This document shows, piece after piece, positions 25,824 through 34,286 of a stretch of DNA of 64,000 nucleotides (positions are counted from its first letter, which is position 1; every line of letters starts with the position of its first letter). The position numbers and the translations under genes were made by a program. The stretch lies in assembly GCF_018613315.1 (NCBI RefSeq), contig NZ_JAGGQL010000005.1:1-64000 (forward strand), given 5' to 3'. Source of the stretch: Bacillus sp. ISL-37. GTDB taxonomy: Bacteria; Bacillota; Bacilli; Bacillales; Cytobacillaceae. The notes beneath the pieces are model-generated. The model was not told where the DNA came from, did not search any database, and saw only the letters and a program-made list of their open reading frames with translations.

Positions 25824-26081
25824 CTACTTTATACTTCTATTACTTTTTCCCCTTTGTTCCATTAACGCCAGGCTTATAGCCATAAGCAATAATATCAAAT
25901 GCGACGCAAAAAACACCAGGGAATAAATTGAATTTAGCGCTAAGGCTATCGCTACAGATGAAGTTGCTAAGAAAATTAGGCCTACAATCGCTCTCCTTTG
26001 CCCTTTGGCTCTAGTTCTCATGATGAAAATGCTTAGTGAAACTATTGTTAAAAAAGCTATGACTGAAATCGTAAGCTGCAC
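25824..26081 (-). CDS. small membrane protein, three helices
   Basis: 85 residues from GTG 26081, which has AAGGGAGG 8 nt upstream. A longer frame to 26126 lacks a site. Three hydrophobic helices, about 3-21, 30-48 and 49-70, are linked by a basic RTRAKGQRR loop, with a polar basic C-terminus. Function unknown. It follows the 26178 gene on the same strand but is separated from it by a terminator. Confidence 0.6.
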   Translation of the reverse strand: MQLTISVIAFLTIVSLSIFIMRTRAKGQRRAIVGLIFLATSSVAIALALNSIYSLVFFASHLILLLMAISLALMEQRGKSNRSIK

Positions 26082-26161
26082 GGATAGTACCTCCCTTTCA
26101 GCTAGCCACTTTTTCACACTTCCCAATTATACCACTTTTTTCCGCAATGAAAATAAAAAAA

Positions 26162-26177
26162 CTGCCAATCCCGGCAG
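26162..26177 (-). terminator. terminator of the PadR/HAAS operon
   Basis: CTGCC and GGCAG around six bases, followed by TTTTTTT on the minus strand, immediately after the stop at 26178. Confidence 0.65.
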
Positions 26178-26594
26178 CTATTTAAGATTTTCATTATTAA
26201 AACCAAACGGAGTTGGGACTACTGTTTCCAGCCGTAACAGGTATAACGCGAACCTTCCCATCCTTCCCTCAATGATCTTCGTATCATCGGCACCATCATT
26301 TTTGACAACCTTGTATTTCACTTCATTCCCAACGCCATCTTCCGCCCTACCTACGAATAACACTTCTACCTTTTCATCCGGTTCAGTTGCAATGAAAGCG
26401 TAAGATGAACCATCATGTTGGAACATCCCTGTTCCGCCAGGACCGGTTTCTTTAATAAAGTTCCTTTGTTGATCTGGAAGGCTCTCATAGCTTGCCATAA
26501 TATATTTGATTTCTCCATCCCCAAAATCGGTCATTATAAACGCAACAAGCATGACTAATAAAAATGGGACAATTCCCTTCTTAAGTTCCTTCAT
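26178..26594 (-). CDS. hypothetical secreted/anchored protein in PadR operon
   Basis: 138 residues from ATG 26594 (GGAGG, 5-nt spacing). One N-terminal hydrophobic segment (IVPFLLVMLVAFIMTDF, about 8-24) acts as a signal or anchor. The rest is a soluble beta-rich domain (KVEVLFVGRAEDGVGNEVKY). I do not recognise the family. It starts 17 bp after the HAAS membrane protein gene and is the third gene of the operon. Confidence 0.65.
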   Translation of the reverse strand: MKELKKGIVPFLLVMLVAFIMTDFGDGEIKYIMASYESLPDQQRNFIKETGPGGTGMFQHDGSSYAFIATEPDEKVEVLFVGRAEDGVGNEVKYKVVKNDGADDTKIIEGRMGRFALYLLRLETVVPTPFGFNNENLK

Positions 26595-26611
26595 TCTTAC
26601 CTCCAAAGAAA

Positions 26612-27478
26612 TTAAAGTGATTGCCGGTAAAACATCCGTGACACTTTTTGGCTAAAAATGGTGATTCCCTTGATGGATATCGTATGCTGCAGGAACGCGT
26701 ACAAAAGGAAGACATTTATAAAAAGGACCGACCATTCACCACTTGATTGAAACATCGCCAGAAATACACCAATTAAGAGCATCGCCCAATACTGGAAACT
26801 CGAGTTCAATATCCTTTTCCATACAGGGGTGTAATTGTTACTGTTCATGAATTGCATTGCAATAATCACATACCACATCATGTGGATTGTCACGAATTCA
26901 AACAGTCCGCCAGAACCAGTCAGCCTATTCCAATCCAAAGTGAATAAGTGGGCACCATATAGATCTAATGACAATGATGAACCGTACATTCTCTTAAAAA
27001 GCTGAAAGAAAAATACGTAGATGGCGATCAATCCGATAACAGACAGCCTCCAGTCCGACTGACGTTTGGCAATAAACCGATGAACAAGATAAGCAAAAAC
27101 CAATGCTATAAGTGGGGCAAAGATAAAATATGGCTGAAAATGGGCACCTATTAAAATCTTTGGGCCAATCAAGCTGGCAATGATGCAAAGAATCCCAATC
27201 ACACTTTCTTTCTGAATATGAGACTTGATAGCGCTTGGATAGCTTTGATTTACTTCCATCTGGATCATTTGCATGTCCCCAAATTGCTCAAGAACACTTT
27301 GGATTGCCTCTAACTTTTCCATACCTTGTTTTTGCAAGGATGAATAATGATCATATAAATGCTGGCTCCACTCTTCTTCCAGTTCCCTTTTTTCCTCGTC
27401 TTCCAGATGTAAGTCTTGAACCAGCCTTTTGATATAGTCGTCGAATTGTTTAATTGATTCTTGTGTTGACACTTCCAT
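26612..27478 (-). CDS. HAAS-domain membrane protein
   Basis: About 288 residues. The N-terminal 80 form a helical signalling domain of the 'permease prefix'/HAAS type (FDDYIKRLVQDLHLEDEEKRE within it). Roughly six membrane helices follow from residue 93. Such proteins are habitually encoded next to a PadR regulator. The start overlaps the padR gene by 29 bp (GTG-ATG at 27481/27478), so translation is coupled. Transport function is not established. Confidence 0.75.
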   Translation of the reverse strand: MEVSTQESIKQFDDYIKRLVQDLHLEDEEKRELEEEWSQHLYDHYSSLQKQGMEKLEAIQSVLEQFGDMQMIQMEVNQSYPSAIKSHIQKESVIGILCIIASLIGPKILIGAHFQPYFIFAPLIALVFAYLVHRFIAKRQSDWRLSVIGLIAIYVFFFQLFKRMYGSSLSLDLYGAHLFTLDWNRLTGSGGLFEFVTIHMMWYVIIAMQFMNSNNYTPVWKRILNSSFQYWAMLLIGVFLAMFQSSGEWSVLFINVFLLYAFLQHTISIKGITIFSQKVSRMFYRQSL

Positions 27479-27797
27479 CACCTACAATTCGATGTACGAC
27501 TTTCTTAAACATATTCCACTCTTGCTTTTGATCTGCCAAAGCTTTTTTTCCAGTTTTGGTGATCCGATAATATTTACGGCGCGGACCATCCTGAGAACTT
27601 ACCCAGTAGCTTTCAACCATTCCAGATAGCTCCAGTTTTTTCAGCGCAGGATACAGTGTTCCTTCTTTATAGCTGAGATACCCTTCACTCACCTCGTGAA
27701 CTTTCTCGGTAATTTCATACCCGTACATCTCTTTTTCCGAAAGCAGCGACAACAAAATCATGCTAGTACTGCCTTTTAAAAGCTCAGTTTTACTCAT
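27450..27797 (-). CDS. PadR-family transcriptional regulator
   Basis: 115 residues, the usual PadR size. The winged-helix core is clear: LLSLLSEKEMYGYEI at about 15-29, then KEGTLYPALKKLE at about 44-56 and the wing GPRRKYYRIT at about 70-79. PadR proteins usually repress their own operon. First gene of the operon with the HAAS membrane protein and the 26178 gene. Its upstream region carries the 52-bp repeat array B, starting 215 bp before its start codon. Confidence 0.92.
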   Translation of the reverse strand: MSKTELLKGSTSMILLSLLSEKEMYGYEITEKVHEVSEGYLSYKEGTLYPALKKLELSGMVESYWVSSQDGPRRKYYRITKTGKKALADQKQEWNMFKKVVHRIVGDGSVNTRIN

Positions 27798-28011
27798 GCA
27801 TTGGCCTCCTCTATATCGGCTTACTACTTACTAGGTATATCGTAACACTATATAGTAGTGGCAGCAATATAAAATTAGATTAATCTTCCAATTTCATCGC
27901 GTTATAATATTTTAAAATGCTAATCATTATCAGCTTTGGTGGTGATCGTTATAGTTTTTCCAAAGTTACCACAGATTCTGACAAAGTTGCTCTGGTTAAG
28001 CCGAAGCTATC

Positions 28012-28383
28012 TTGACAGCTTTTCTTCATAACCATCCAACGCTGTCTTAATTCTCTCGGTTTCTTGACAGCTTTTCTTCATTTGCACCCAAAGCTGTCTT
28101 AATTCTTTCGGTTTCTTGACAGCTTTTCTTCATTTACATCTAAAGCTGTCTTAATTCCTTCGGTTTCTTGACAGCTTTTCTACATTTACACCCAAACCTG
28201 TCATGTTTTTTTCGTTTTCTTGACAGCTTTTCTACTTTTACATCCAAAGCTGTCTTAATTCCTTTGGTTTCTTGACAGCTTTTCTACTTTTACACCCAAA
28301 CCTGTCATGATTCTTTCGTTTTCTTGACAGCTTTTCTACTTCTACACCCAAAGCTGTCTTAATTCCTTCGTTTTCTTGAAAGC
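28012..28383. repeat. 52-bp direct-repeat array B (seven units plus a partial)
   Basis: TTGACAGC recurs at 28012, 28064, 28116, 28168, 28220, 28272 and 28324, exactly 52 bp apart; a decayed copy (TTGAAAGC) sits at 28376. In most units GACAGCTTT is followed by AAAGCTGTC, a 9-bp stem with a loop of about 14-16, then TTAATTC and TTTCGG. Two units have CCTGTCAT in place of the second arm. Non-coding. It lies between the padR operon and the terminator of the next minus-strand gene. Confidence 0.97.
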
Positions 28384-28423
28384 TCGTAGCTGTTCTGAAA
28401 GGCACTACGCCCAAATAAAAAAA

Positions 28424-28441
28424 GCTGCCACATTTGACAGC
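28424..28441 (-). terminator. terminator of the 28458 gene
   Basis: GCTGtCA and TGgCAGC around aatg, followed by TTTTTTT on the minus strand, 16 bp beyond the stop. Confidence 0.7.
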
Positions 28442-28457
28442 CGTTACAGTACTAACA

Positions 28458-28694
28458 TTAATATTCGTCTCGTTGAGCTCTATAAGCTTCCCTATTTTTG
28501 AGTTTCGTTAACCTGTAATCATGGCCTTTTGATGCGGTTGAATGGGAGTGGTGAATGTTGTGTTTTCTTTCCTTTTTCCAGTCATGATCGTCTTCATCAA
28601 ATTCATGGAGAAAATGAGCAGACCGCATTTCTTTTCTGGCAGTGATCACACGTTTCGATGGACGTCTTTTACCTGAATGAATCCTTTTATCCAT
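28458..28694 (-). CDS. small basic, His-rich hypothetical protein
   Basis: 78 residues, very hydrophilic. It has a basic start (KRIHSGKRRPSKRV), a central acidic and His-rich part (FDEDDHDWKKERKHNIHHSH) and a Lys/Arg tail. No hydrophobic core, so probably unstructured. GGGGGTG precedes the ATG at 28694. The composition could suit nucleic-acid or spore association, which is speculation. Confidence 0.55.
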   Translation of the reverse strand: MDKRIHSGKRRPSKRVITARKEMRSAHFLHEFDEDDHDWKKERKHNIHHSHSTASKGHDYRLTKLKNREAYRAQRDEY

Positions 28695-28935
28695 CTCTGC
28701 ACCCCCGGTATTTAGCGGTTCCTTCTCTTTTATTTTACCATGGTTTGAATTGTCCTATTATGAACAACAGTTGAAATTTTATTAGATGGCTTGTCCTTGC
28801 TGCTCCGTCTTGTACAAAAAACTTACTCACTATGAAGATTTTATAATTTTTTCCTAAAAAACCCTTTTAATTAGTGTAATTTTACACTATATTGTATGTA
28901 TGGTAAACATATCGGTATTTTAAGGGGGATGACGA

Positions 28936-30228
28936 GTGAATAGAAAGAAGACTTTAATGGGTGCAATTGCTTTTGTTGCTTTGTTGTTGATTTCAAGCAT
29001 TAGTTATACGTTGTTGGCAGACCGGGATGCTTATAAATATTATACTGGTCTTGGAAGTGGGCTAGCCATCTCTAAAGATGATCAGCTCATCGCCTTTTCC
29101 TATTTTAATAATGAAAATTCTGCAATCTATACAGCTGGACAGGATGGTCGAGATGTTAAAAGAGTAAGCAACCCTGAACGGGTTTATCACCTGAATCCTC
29201 AGTTTTCATCAGATGGGAGCAAGATTTTATATTTATCACAGGACAGAAAACATATTCAGTCCCTTTACATTGCAAATGTCGATGGGGCCAACCCAAAAAA
29301 AATCTCGGAAGACACTCAGCACATCTCTGGCGCTATCTTTTCTGATGACAGCGAAACGATTTTCTTCGCAAGCATGCCTGCAGAAGAGTTTAAGAAGACT
29401 GAGGGGGAAACTCAGGAGGGCTTTGACCTTTTTTCCGTTAAAATTGATGGCTCACAAATGGAGCAGTTAACTGATAGAGACTTCTATACAATGGATAGCC
29501 TTGTCTTTTCTGCTGAAAAAAAGGAAATCCTCTTCAAGGATTTTGACGATATAAATGCGTTTGACCTTGAGGATCGACGGGTGTATACAGCAGATTTTAG
29601 CGGTGAAATGCCAACAGATTTTTTTCATCTCACGCTTTCGCCAAAGCTTAATGCTTTAGCTTATACGACGATCACTGATGAATCAAAGGACACTTCCCTG
29701 TTTGAATATGATTTATTTCTGAAAGATTTGCAAGATGGAGACACCAAAAGGCTCACCGACTTGAATTCATCTGTCGTTTCTCCGGTCTTTTTTAACGAGA
29801 AAAATGAAATTCTCTTCCTGGAATATATAAATTGGCCGCAAGAACCAGAGGAATATAAGTTGAGGGCAGTAGACATAGAAACCAAGAAGCTAAAGGAACT
29901 TAGGCTTGAAATGCCGGATCTTGAATCCAGCAACTTTGTCATGAAGGCCATCGCTTACTCAGTCAACAGTTGGACGGTTGGCCTGTTATATACAGTGCTG
30001 TTAATACTGATAACTGTTTACGTCAAGCATGAAAAAGTATTTTTGCCGTCGTTAATCAGCCTGGCAATTGGGTTATTGACATTAGCGGCAAGCTTTGTTG
30101 TGGCTGTCACGGTAGATCCTTGGGCAGGAATTGGTGTCGGTATGCTGGCAGCCAGTTTACTAGTTTGTACGATCGTTCTATTCATTTTTGCCTTTGCCAT
30201 GAAGCTTTCAAGAAAAGGAGCAAGATAA
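28936..30228 (+). CDS. TolB-like beta-propeller membrane protein
   Basis: 430 residues. Signal-anchor at about 7-28, then repeated PD40/TolB-type blades. Examples are GLAISKDDQLIAFSYF near 42, PQFSSDGSKILYLSQD near 88 and GAIFSDDSETIFFAS near 130, each 40-50 residues apart to about 330. The C-terminal 90 residues hold three membrane helices. Extracytoplasmic propeller with a membrane module; ligand unknown. GTG start after AAGGGGG. One base separates it from the next gene, a two-gene operon. Confidence 0.75.
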   Translation: MNRKKTLMGAIAFVALLLISSISYTLLADRDAYKYYTGLGSGLAISKDDQLIAFSYFNNENSAIYTAGQDGRDVKRVSNPERVYHLNPQFSSDGSKILYLSQDRKHIQSLYIANVDGANPKKISEDTQHISGAIFSDDSETIFFASMPAEEFKKTEGETQEGFDLFSVKIDGSQMEQLTDRDFYTMDSLVFSAEKKEILFKDFDDINAFDLEDRRVYTADFSGEMPTDFFHLTLSPKLNALAYTTITDESKDTSLFEYDLFLKDLQDGDTKRLTDLNSSVVSPVFFNEKNEILFLEYINWPQEPEEYKLRAVDIETKKLKELRLEMPDLESSNFVMKAIAYSVNSWTVGLLYTVLLILITVYVKHEKVFLPSLISLAIGLLTLAASFVVAVTVDPWAGIGVGMLAASLLVCTIVLFIFAFAMKLSRKGAR

Positions 30229-30229
30229 A

Positions 30230-30523
30230 ATGCCAGATTCAGTCGGAATGATTTTGACGCTCTTAATGAATATTGCTCTTTTTGGGGGTGCCAATTATTT
30301 TGCAGTGAAGCATTCAGCGAGGAATATTAAAAGACGAATTATTGCCGGATTGGTCTTTCTCCTTTTCACACCAGTAATTTTTTTCAGCAGTCTCTACCTC
30401 GGTTTTACATGGGATGACTCGGGATGGGGGGCAGGAATCCTGACTGTAATTTATACTGGGTTGTATATATTAAATGGACTCATCCTGCTGTTGTCCTCCA
30501 TTCACATTTATTTCAGGAAATAG
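30230..30523 (+). CDS. small integral membrane protein
   Basis: 97 residues with three hydrophobic helices (about 5-25, 38-58, 66-92) and a basic loop SARNIKRR. Its ATG follows the beta-propeller gene stop by one base, and GAAAAGGAG lies within that gene's end, so the two are co-translated and may form one complex. Family not recognised. Confidence 0.65.
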   Translation: MPDSVGMILTLLMNIALFGGANYFAVKHSARNIKRRIIAGLVFLLFTPVIFFSSLYLGFTWDDSGWGAGILTVIYTGLYILNGLILLLSSIHIYFRK

Positions 30524-30533
30524 ATGTTCAAGG

Positions 30534-30566
30534 CTGTCCGATGATAAATGATCGGACAGTTTTTTT
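30534..30566 (+). terminator. terminator of the beta-propeller operon
   Basis: CTGTCCGAT and ATCGGACAG with a short loop, followed by TTTTTTT. Confidence 0.9.
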
Positions 30567-30626
30567 CGAAAAGGCTCTTTTCTCAAACTTTGTTGCTATT
30601 TGACTATAGCCTTCGAAAAAGAACAA

Positions 30627-30647
30627 AAAGCTGCCAGTGGCAGCTTT
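30627..30647 (-). terminator. terminator of tatA
   Basis: AAAGCTGCC-agt-GGCAGCTTT immediately after the tatA stop. It shares its core with terminators at 38382 and 54015. Confidence 0.7.
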
Positions 30648-30649
30648 AA

Positions 30650-30844
30650 TTAACTCTTTTTATCTTGTTCGTTTTCCCTGATTTCCTTTTTCACATCATC
30701 TGCAAGTCCATTCGTCGCGTTCTTGAATTCTCTCATCGACTTGCCGACTGCCCGTCCGATTTCTGGGAGTTTGTTTGGCCCAAAAATGATCAGCGCAATT
30801 ACGAGAATCAGGATTAATCCTGGAAACCCTATATTTGAAAACAT
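30650..30844 (-). CDS. tatA: twin-arginine translocase subunit TatA
   Basis: 64 residues with the TatA layout: N-terminal membrane helix ([17 protein letters not shown]), the [20 protein letters not shown] hinge and amphipathic helix at about 21-40, and a charged tail. It oligomerises to form the passage for folded proteins in the Tat system. No tatC is adjacent, so it is either a solitary copy or works with TatC encoded elsewhere. Confidence 0.93.
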   Translation of the reverse strand: MFSNIGFPGLILILVIALIIFGPNKLPEIGRAVGKSMREFKNATNGLADDVKKEIRENEQDKKS

Positions 30845-30981
30845 TGTATCTCTCCTATTAAAAAAAGTTACGTCTATTATATCGAATCGTCTCTACAAAT
30901 TAAACCCATAGCGTTTTATGAATCAAATTCCCCTCAATGAGGACAATAAGATTGATCATTTTACATAAGGGGTGTTTAACA

Positions 30982-31500
30982 ATGAAGTCAAAATTAATCC
31001 CGGTAGTAGCCTGCCTGTTTTTATTCATGAGTTTTTCCGGAGCTGCCCAAGCGCAAACTGAGGTACCTGCTGACTTTGGTGCTAAAGGTGCACTGAAGGA
31101 TTCTTCGATTACATTGGATGAAGCTTTAGTTTATGCCATCCAGGACGAATACCTTGCACAGGCTCGTTACGATGCTGTCATGGGAAAATTCGGCAACATC
31201 AGGCCATTCAGCAATATCAAGGCGGCGGAGCAGCAACATATCAGTGCCCTCCGTACGTTATTTCAGAAGTACGACAAACAAATTCCCGAAGACAGTGCCA
31301 AACAATATGTTTCAGCACCTGGAACATTGAAGGAAGCTTTTAATGCAGGAGTTCAGGCGGAAATCGATAATATTGCGATGTATGATAAATTAAAAACGAT
31401 TCCCTCCCTGCCGGAGGATGTAAAAATGGTATTTACCCAATTAGGAAATGCTTCAAAAAACCACCTAAGAGCCTTCCAAAGAGGTGCCGGACGAAATTAA
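30982..31500 (+). CDS. DUF2202 ferritin-like secreted protein
   Basis: 172 residues from ATG 30982 (AAGGGGTG upstream). Signal peptide at 1-25 ends at a GAAQAQT cleavage site. The mature domain is a four-helix ferritin-like bundle: the helix with EYLAQARYDAVMGKFG and the helix with AAEQQHISALRTLF supply a Glu and an ExxH metal motif; AEIDNIAMYDKL and the NHLRAF helix complete it. DUF2202 proteins occur in many Bacilli; enzymatic role unknown. Confidence 0.85.
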   Translation: MKSKLIPVVACLFLFMSFSGAAQAQTEVPADFGAKGALKDSSITLDEALVYAIQDEYLAQARYDAVMGKFGNIRPFSNIKAAEQQHISALRTLFQKYDKQIPEDSAKQYVSAPGTLKEAFNAGVQAEIDNIAMYDKLKTIPSLPEDVKMVFTQLGNASKNHLRAFQRGAGRN

Positions 31501-31571
31501 AGATAAAACCAATGTTGAATAACAACTTAATGATCCTTCTAACAGGATTTTTGAACTCAAAAATTGTAAAG

Positions 31572-31604
31572 ACGCTTGGATATAGGAATCCAAGTGTTTT
31601 TTTA
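31572..31604 (+). terminator. terminator after the DUF2202 gene
   Basis: ACGCTTGGAT and ATCCAAGTGT (one G-T pair) with loop ataggaa, then TTTTTTT. Confidence 0.85.
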
Positions 31605-31650
31605 TAATGCCTCGTTAAACCTATTGTTTCATATAATTTGCCTAAAAGAC

Positions 31651-31824
31651 TTACCTAGTCAAAACATAATATATAACGTAAAACCAACTAAAGAACCCGT
31701 GAATTATTGCCCAGAGTACTGATTTATGAATACTCCAAGATATTGTAATGGCCAAAGCATAACCAAAAGTAATTGCACTTCCAGAACCAGGAACTTTAAA
31801 CCTTTTTTCTTTCCTTTCTTTCAT
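31651..31824 (-). CDS. small membrane protein, 57 aa
   Basis: ATG at 31824 follows two GGGG runs. The basic start (KERKEKRFKVPGSG) leads into two hydrophobic stretches (ITFGYALAITISW and SVLWAIIHGFFSWFYVIYY). The C-terminus is LTR. The clear amphipathic-basic then membrane layout suggests a real gene. Function unknown. Confidence 0.55.
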   Translation of the reverse strand: MKERKEKRFKVPGSGSAITFGYALAITISWSIHKSVLWAIIHGFFSWFYVIYYVLTR

Positions 31825-32023
31825 ACCCCAACCCCCAGTTTATGGATCTATTTTCCTTTTATATATGGTGATATTTATTCTTCATTTAGAAGGTTATTCC
31901 CTTCAACTATAATAATCCTCTAGTTTCCCCCCAACACCACCGTTTGTTCAGTGACAAACACTATAGCCTCTTACTTCAGCAACACTAATATAACTATACT
32001 TTTTTTGCTTAATTCAATATGAT

Positions 32024-32052
32024 TTGCAATTTCTTCTGTTTCTTGTTATGAT
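32024..32052 (+). promoter_or_regulatory. sigma-A-type promoter of the cold-shock gene
   Basis: TTGCAA and TATGAT spaced by 17 bp. Transcription would begin near 32059, leaving an untranslated leader of about 110 nt before the cold-shock start. Long structured leaders are the rule for csp genes. Confidence 0.6.
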
Positions 32053-32170
32053 GAATAAGAATTATTTTTGTTCGGTGTAAAGGATAGTATAAGTTTTGAC
32101 TTTTCGTCTTGATGATCACTTTGGGCAAGGATAGTAATAAGTTGTGCGATAGCACTAGGAGGCAACAAAA

Positions 32171-32371
32171 ATGGAACAAGGTACAGTGAAATGGTTTAAC
32201 GCAGAAAAAGGTTTCGGCTTCATCGAACGTGAAAATGGAGACGACGTATTCGTACACTTCTCTGCTATCCAAAGTGAAGGCTTCAAGTCTTTAGATGAAG
32301 GTCAAAAAGTAACATTTGACGTTGAGCAAGGTGCTCGTGGAGCTCAAGCTGCTAACGTTCAAAAAGCATAA
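32171..32371 (+). CDS. cold-shock protein, CspB/CspD family
   Basis: 66 residues, single-stranded nucleic-acid chaperone with an OB-fold. RNP1 KGFGFIERE is at about 13-21 and RNP2 DVFVHFSAI at about 25-33; ends [12 protein letters not shown]. The AGGAGG lies 8 nt before the ATG. The long leader from the promoter at 32024 suggests cold-controlled expression through mRNA structure. The exact Csp paralogue cannot be fixed. Confidence 0.95.
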   Translation: MEQGTVKWFNAEKGFGFIERENGDDVFVHFSAIQSEGFKSLDEGQKVTFDVEQGARGAQAANVQKA

Positions 32372-32388
32372 TCATAATTGATTAGACT

Positions 32389-32421
32389 AACAGGCTCTTT
32401 AAATAGAGCCTGTTTTTTTGA
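32389..32421 (+). terminator. terminator of the cold-shock gene
   Basis: AACAGGCTCT and AGAGCCTGTT around ttaaat, followed by TTTTT. Confidence 0.9.
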
Positions 32422-32459
32422 TTTCCTGTATCATGCTCAATAAAAAAAACACTGCTCAA

Positions 32460-32651
32460 CTTTTTGGGGATAATTTCATCTGTCCCGATATCCAGCAGCA
32501 AATCTCGAGATTTCTTTTCACCGCGGCAATTCCCCCATGACATTCATCTCGCCATATTGTTCACCGCCACTCTCCCGAAGCTTTTTCGCATATACAGAAT
32601 CCGGACGGTCCGGCTTTGCATGGTATTGTAGTCTTTAATATGATAGAAAAT
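32460..32651 (-). pseudogene. remnant of a manganese catalase gene
   Basis: Three minus-strand frames in succession match the N-terminus of YdbD-type Mn-catalase. They read FYHIKDYNT, then HAKPDRPDSVYAKKLRESGG with EQYGEMNVM following, then RGEKKSRDLLLDIGTDEI. The initial Met codon is ATT and at least two frameshifts separate the pieces. The rest of the gene, including most metal ligands, is gone. The intact haem catalase at 11490-13148 may have made it dispensable. Confidence 0.7.
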
Positions 32652-32685
32652 TTATTATCTACAGTAAAATTATGTATGATGCAAA

Positions 32686-32716
32686 AAGAGCAGTACCCTA
32701 TTGGGACTGCCCTCTT
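32686..32716 (-). terminator. terminator of nhaC
   Basis: Imperfect stem AGAG.CAGTaCCC / GGGaCTG.CCTCT just beyond the nhaC stop, with a T-run on the minus strand. Confidence 0.65.
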
Positions 32717-32718
32717 AA

Positions 32719-34140
32719 CTATGAAGCTTTCCTTACAGATTCTGTTGTCGAACTCTCCTTCTTCACAAACTCCAGTTTAAAACCGAACATTGCAAAGATG
32801 ATTGATAATATCGGTACTGTGAAGTTCAGTACTGCATATGGTGCGTATTCGAATGGATGTACTGACAAGGCTGAAATAATGAACACGGCGCAAGTATTCC
32901 AGGGCACTAGTGGTGATGTTACCGTGCCTCCATCCTCTACAGCACGGGATAGGTTTTTCGAATGAAGCCCTTTGTCATCGTATGCTTTTTTATACATTCG
33001 CCCTGGTAAAAGAACTGATAGGTACTGTTCGCCTGCAGCAACATTTGTTAAAAATGAAGTTGCAACTGTTGAGACGACCAGGCTTCGAGCGGTCCGGGCC
33101 AGCTTCAATATTTTCTCTACGATTGACTGAAGCATACCAGTCTGCTCCATAACACCTGCAAAAGCCATCGCTATAAGAGCCAGAGATACGGTATACATCA
33201 TATCCTGAATTCCGCCTCTGCTGAAAAGCTCGTCGACAGAAGCGTTCCCAGTTTCAATCGTAAAACCGTTTTGAAGTGTATTAACAGCATCAGCTATCGC
33301 GCCACCTTGTACGGTAAACTGGGTAATCCATCCGAGGAATACTCCTACAATTAGGGCTGGAAGTGCTGGGATCTTAAAGGCAACCAATAAAATGACCGCC
33401 GCTGGAACTAGCAATAACCATGGTGATATCACAAAATTTGATTGAATCACATTCATGATTTCAAGAATTTGTTGATTATCCACTCCTGCATTGCTAATAT
33501 CCCTGCCAAGATACCAATAGACGCCCAGAGCAATCAAAAAGGCGGGCACTGTCGTATAAACCATATGGCGAATATGGGCAAACAGATCTGTTCCCGTGAT
33601 TCCTGCCGCCAGATTGGTTGTATCGGACAATGGCGACATTTTATCTCCGAAATAAGAGCCTGAAATGATCGCCCCTGCTACCATAGGTGCCGGGATGCCC
33701 ATGCTCATGCCGATTCCCATACCCGCAACACCTATCGTACCCATTGTAGACCATGAACTTCCTATTGCCAGAGTAATCAGTGCCGTAATTATACTTATTG
33801 ATACAAGGAACATGGAAGGACTCATGATTTTCAGGCCATAGTATACCATCGTTGCGACAACTCCGCCGCCAATCCATGAACCGATGATCATCCCAACTGT
33901 GATGATGATCAGAATTGCCGGTAAAGCCATTTTAATTCCTTTATATATACCTTCTTCGATAAAATTCCACTTAAAGCCTGCAAACCAGGCAACAAGACCT
34001 GCCACCACCGTTCCAATAATCAACGGAATATGCGGGTCTCCTTCAAATTTTACAATCGTTACTGCCATTGATACTACCATAACTAACAAAGGGATGATAG
34101 CAAGTCCAAATGGCACTTTCCTCTCGATACTTTTCCCCAT
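32719..34140 (-). CDS. nhaC: Na+/H+ antiporter NhaC
   Basis: 473 residues, about 12 membrane helices, NhaC family. Typical segments are SSWSTMGTIGVAGMGIG at about 128-144 and SGSYFGDKMSPLSDTTNLAA near 160-180, the latter holding the conserved DKMSPLSDTT ion-path motif. It exchanges cytoplasmic Na+ for H+; some members exchange malate/lactate (MleN, YheL), so substrate may vary. It runs divergently from the LigB-like gene. Confidence 0.88.
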   Translation of the reverse strand: MGKSIERKVPFGLAIIPLLVMVVSMAVTIVKFEGDPHIPLIIGTVVAGLVAWFAGFKWNFIEEGIYKGIKMALPAILIIITVGMIIGSWIGGGVVATMVYYGLKIMSPSMFLVSISIITALITLAIGSSWSTMGTIGVAGMGIGMSMGIPAPMVAGAIISGSYFGDKMSPLSDTTNLAAGITGTDLFAHIRHMVYTTVPAFLIALGVYWYLGRDISNAGVDNQQILEIMNVIQSNFVISPWLLLVPAAVILLVAFKIPALPALIVGVFLGWITQFTVQGGAIADAVNTLQNGFTIETGNASVDELFSRGGIQDMMYTVSLALIAMAFAGVMEQTGMLQSIVEKILKLARTARSLVVSTVATSFLTNVAAGEQYLSVLLPGRMYKKAYDDKGLHSKNLSRAVEDGGTVTSPLVPWNTCAVFIISALSVHPFEYAPYAVLNFTVPILSIIFAMFGFKLEFVKKESSTTESVRKAS

Positions 34141-34286
34141 TTGTTTTCCTCCTTGCTGTCTCGTTAACTGTCTTTACCCTCAAATCAAGACAGTTAGACA
34201 AGCAAGAATTTGGAAACTCCTAGAATAAAAAGAAGGAATCTTTATCATCGGTATCTAATTATCTTTTGTAAAAGGAGGTCGTAACC

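Noticed and set aside
28012-28383. A row of sigma-A promoters, because TTGACA is a perfect -35
   Set aside because: No TATAAT-like hexamer lies 16-18 bp after the TTGACA copies, and the motif is better explained as one arm of a hairpin.
33641-33877. 78-codon minus-strand frame in another phase inside nhaC
   Set aside because: A shadow of the Gly- and Met-rich nhaC coding sequence.
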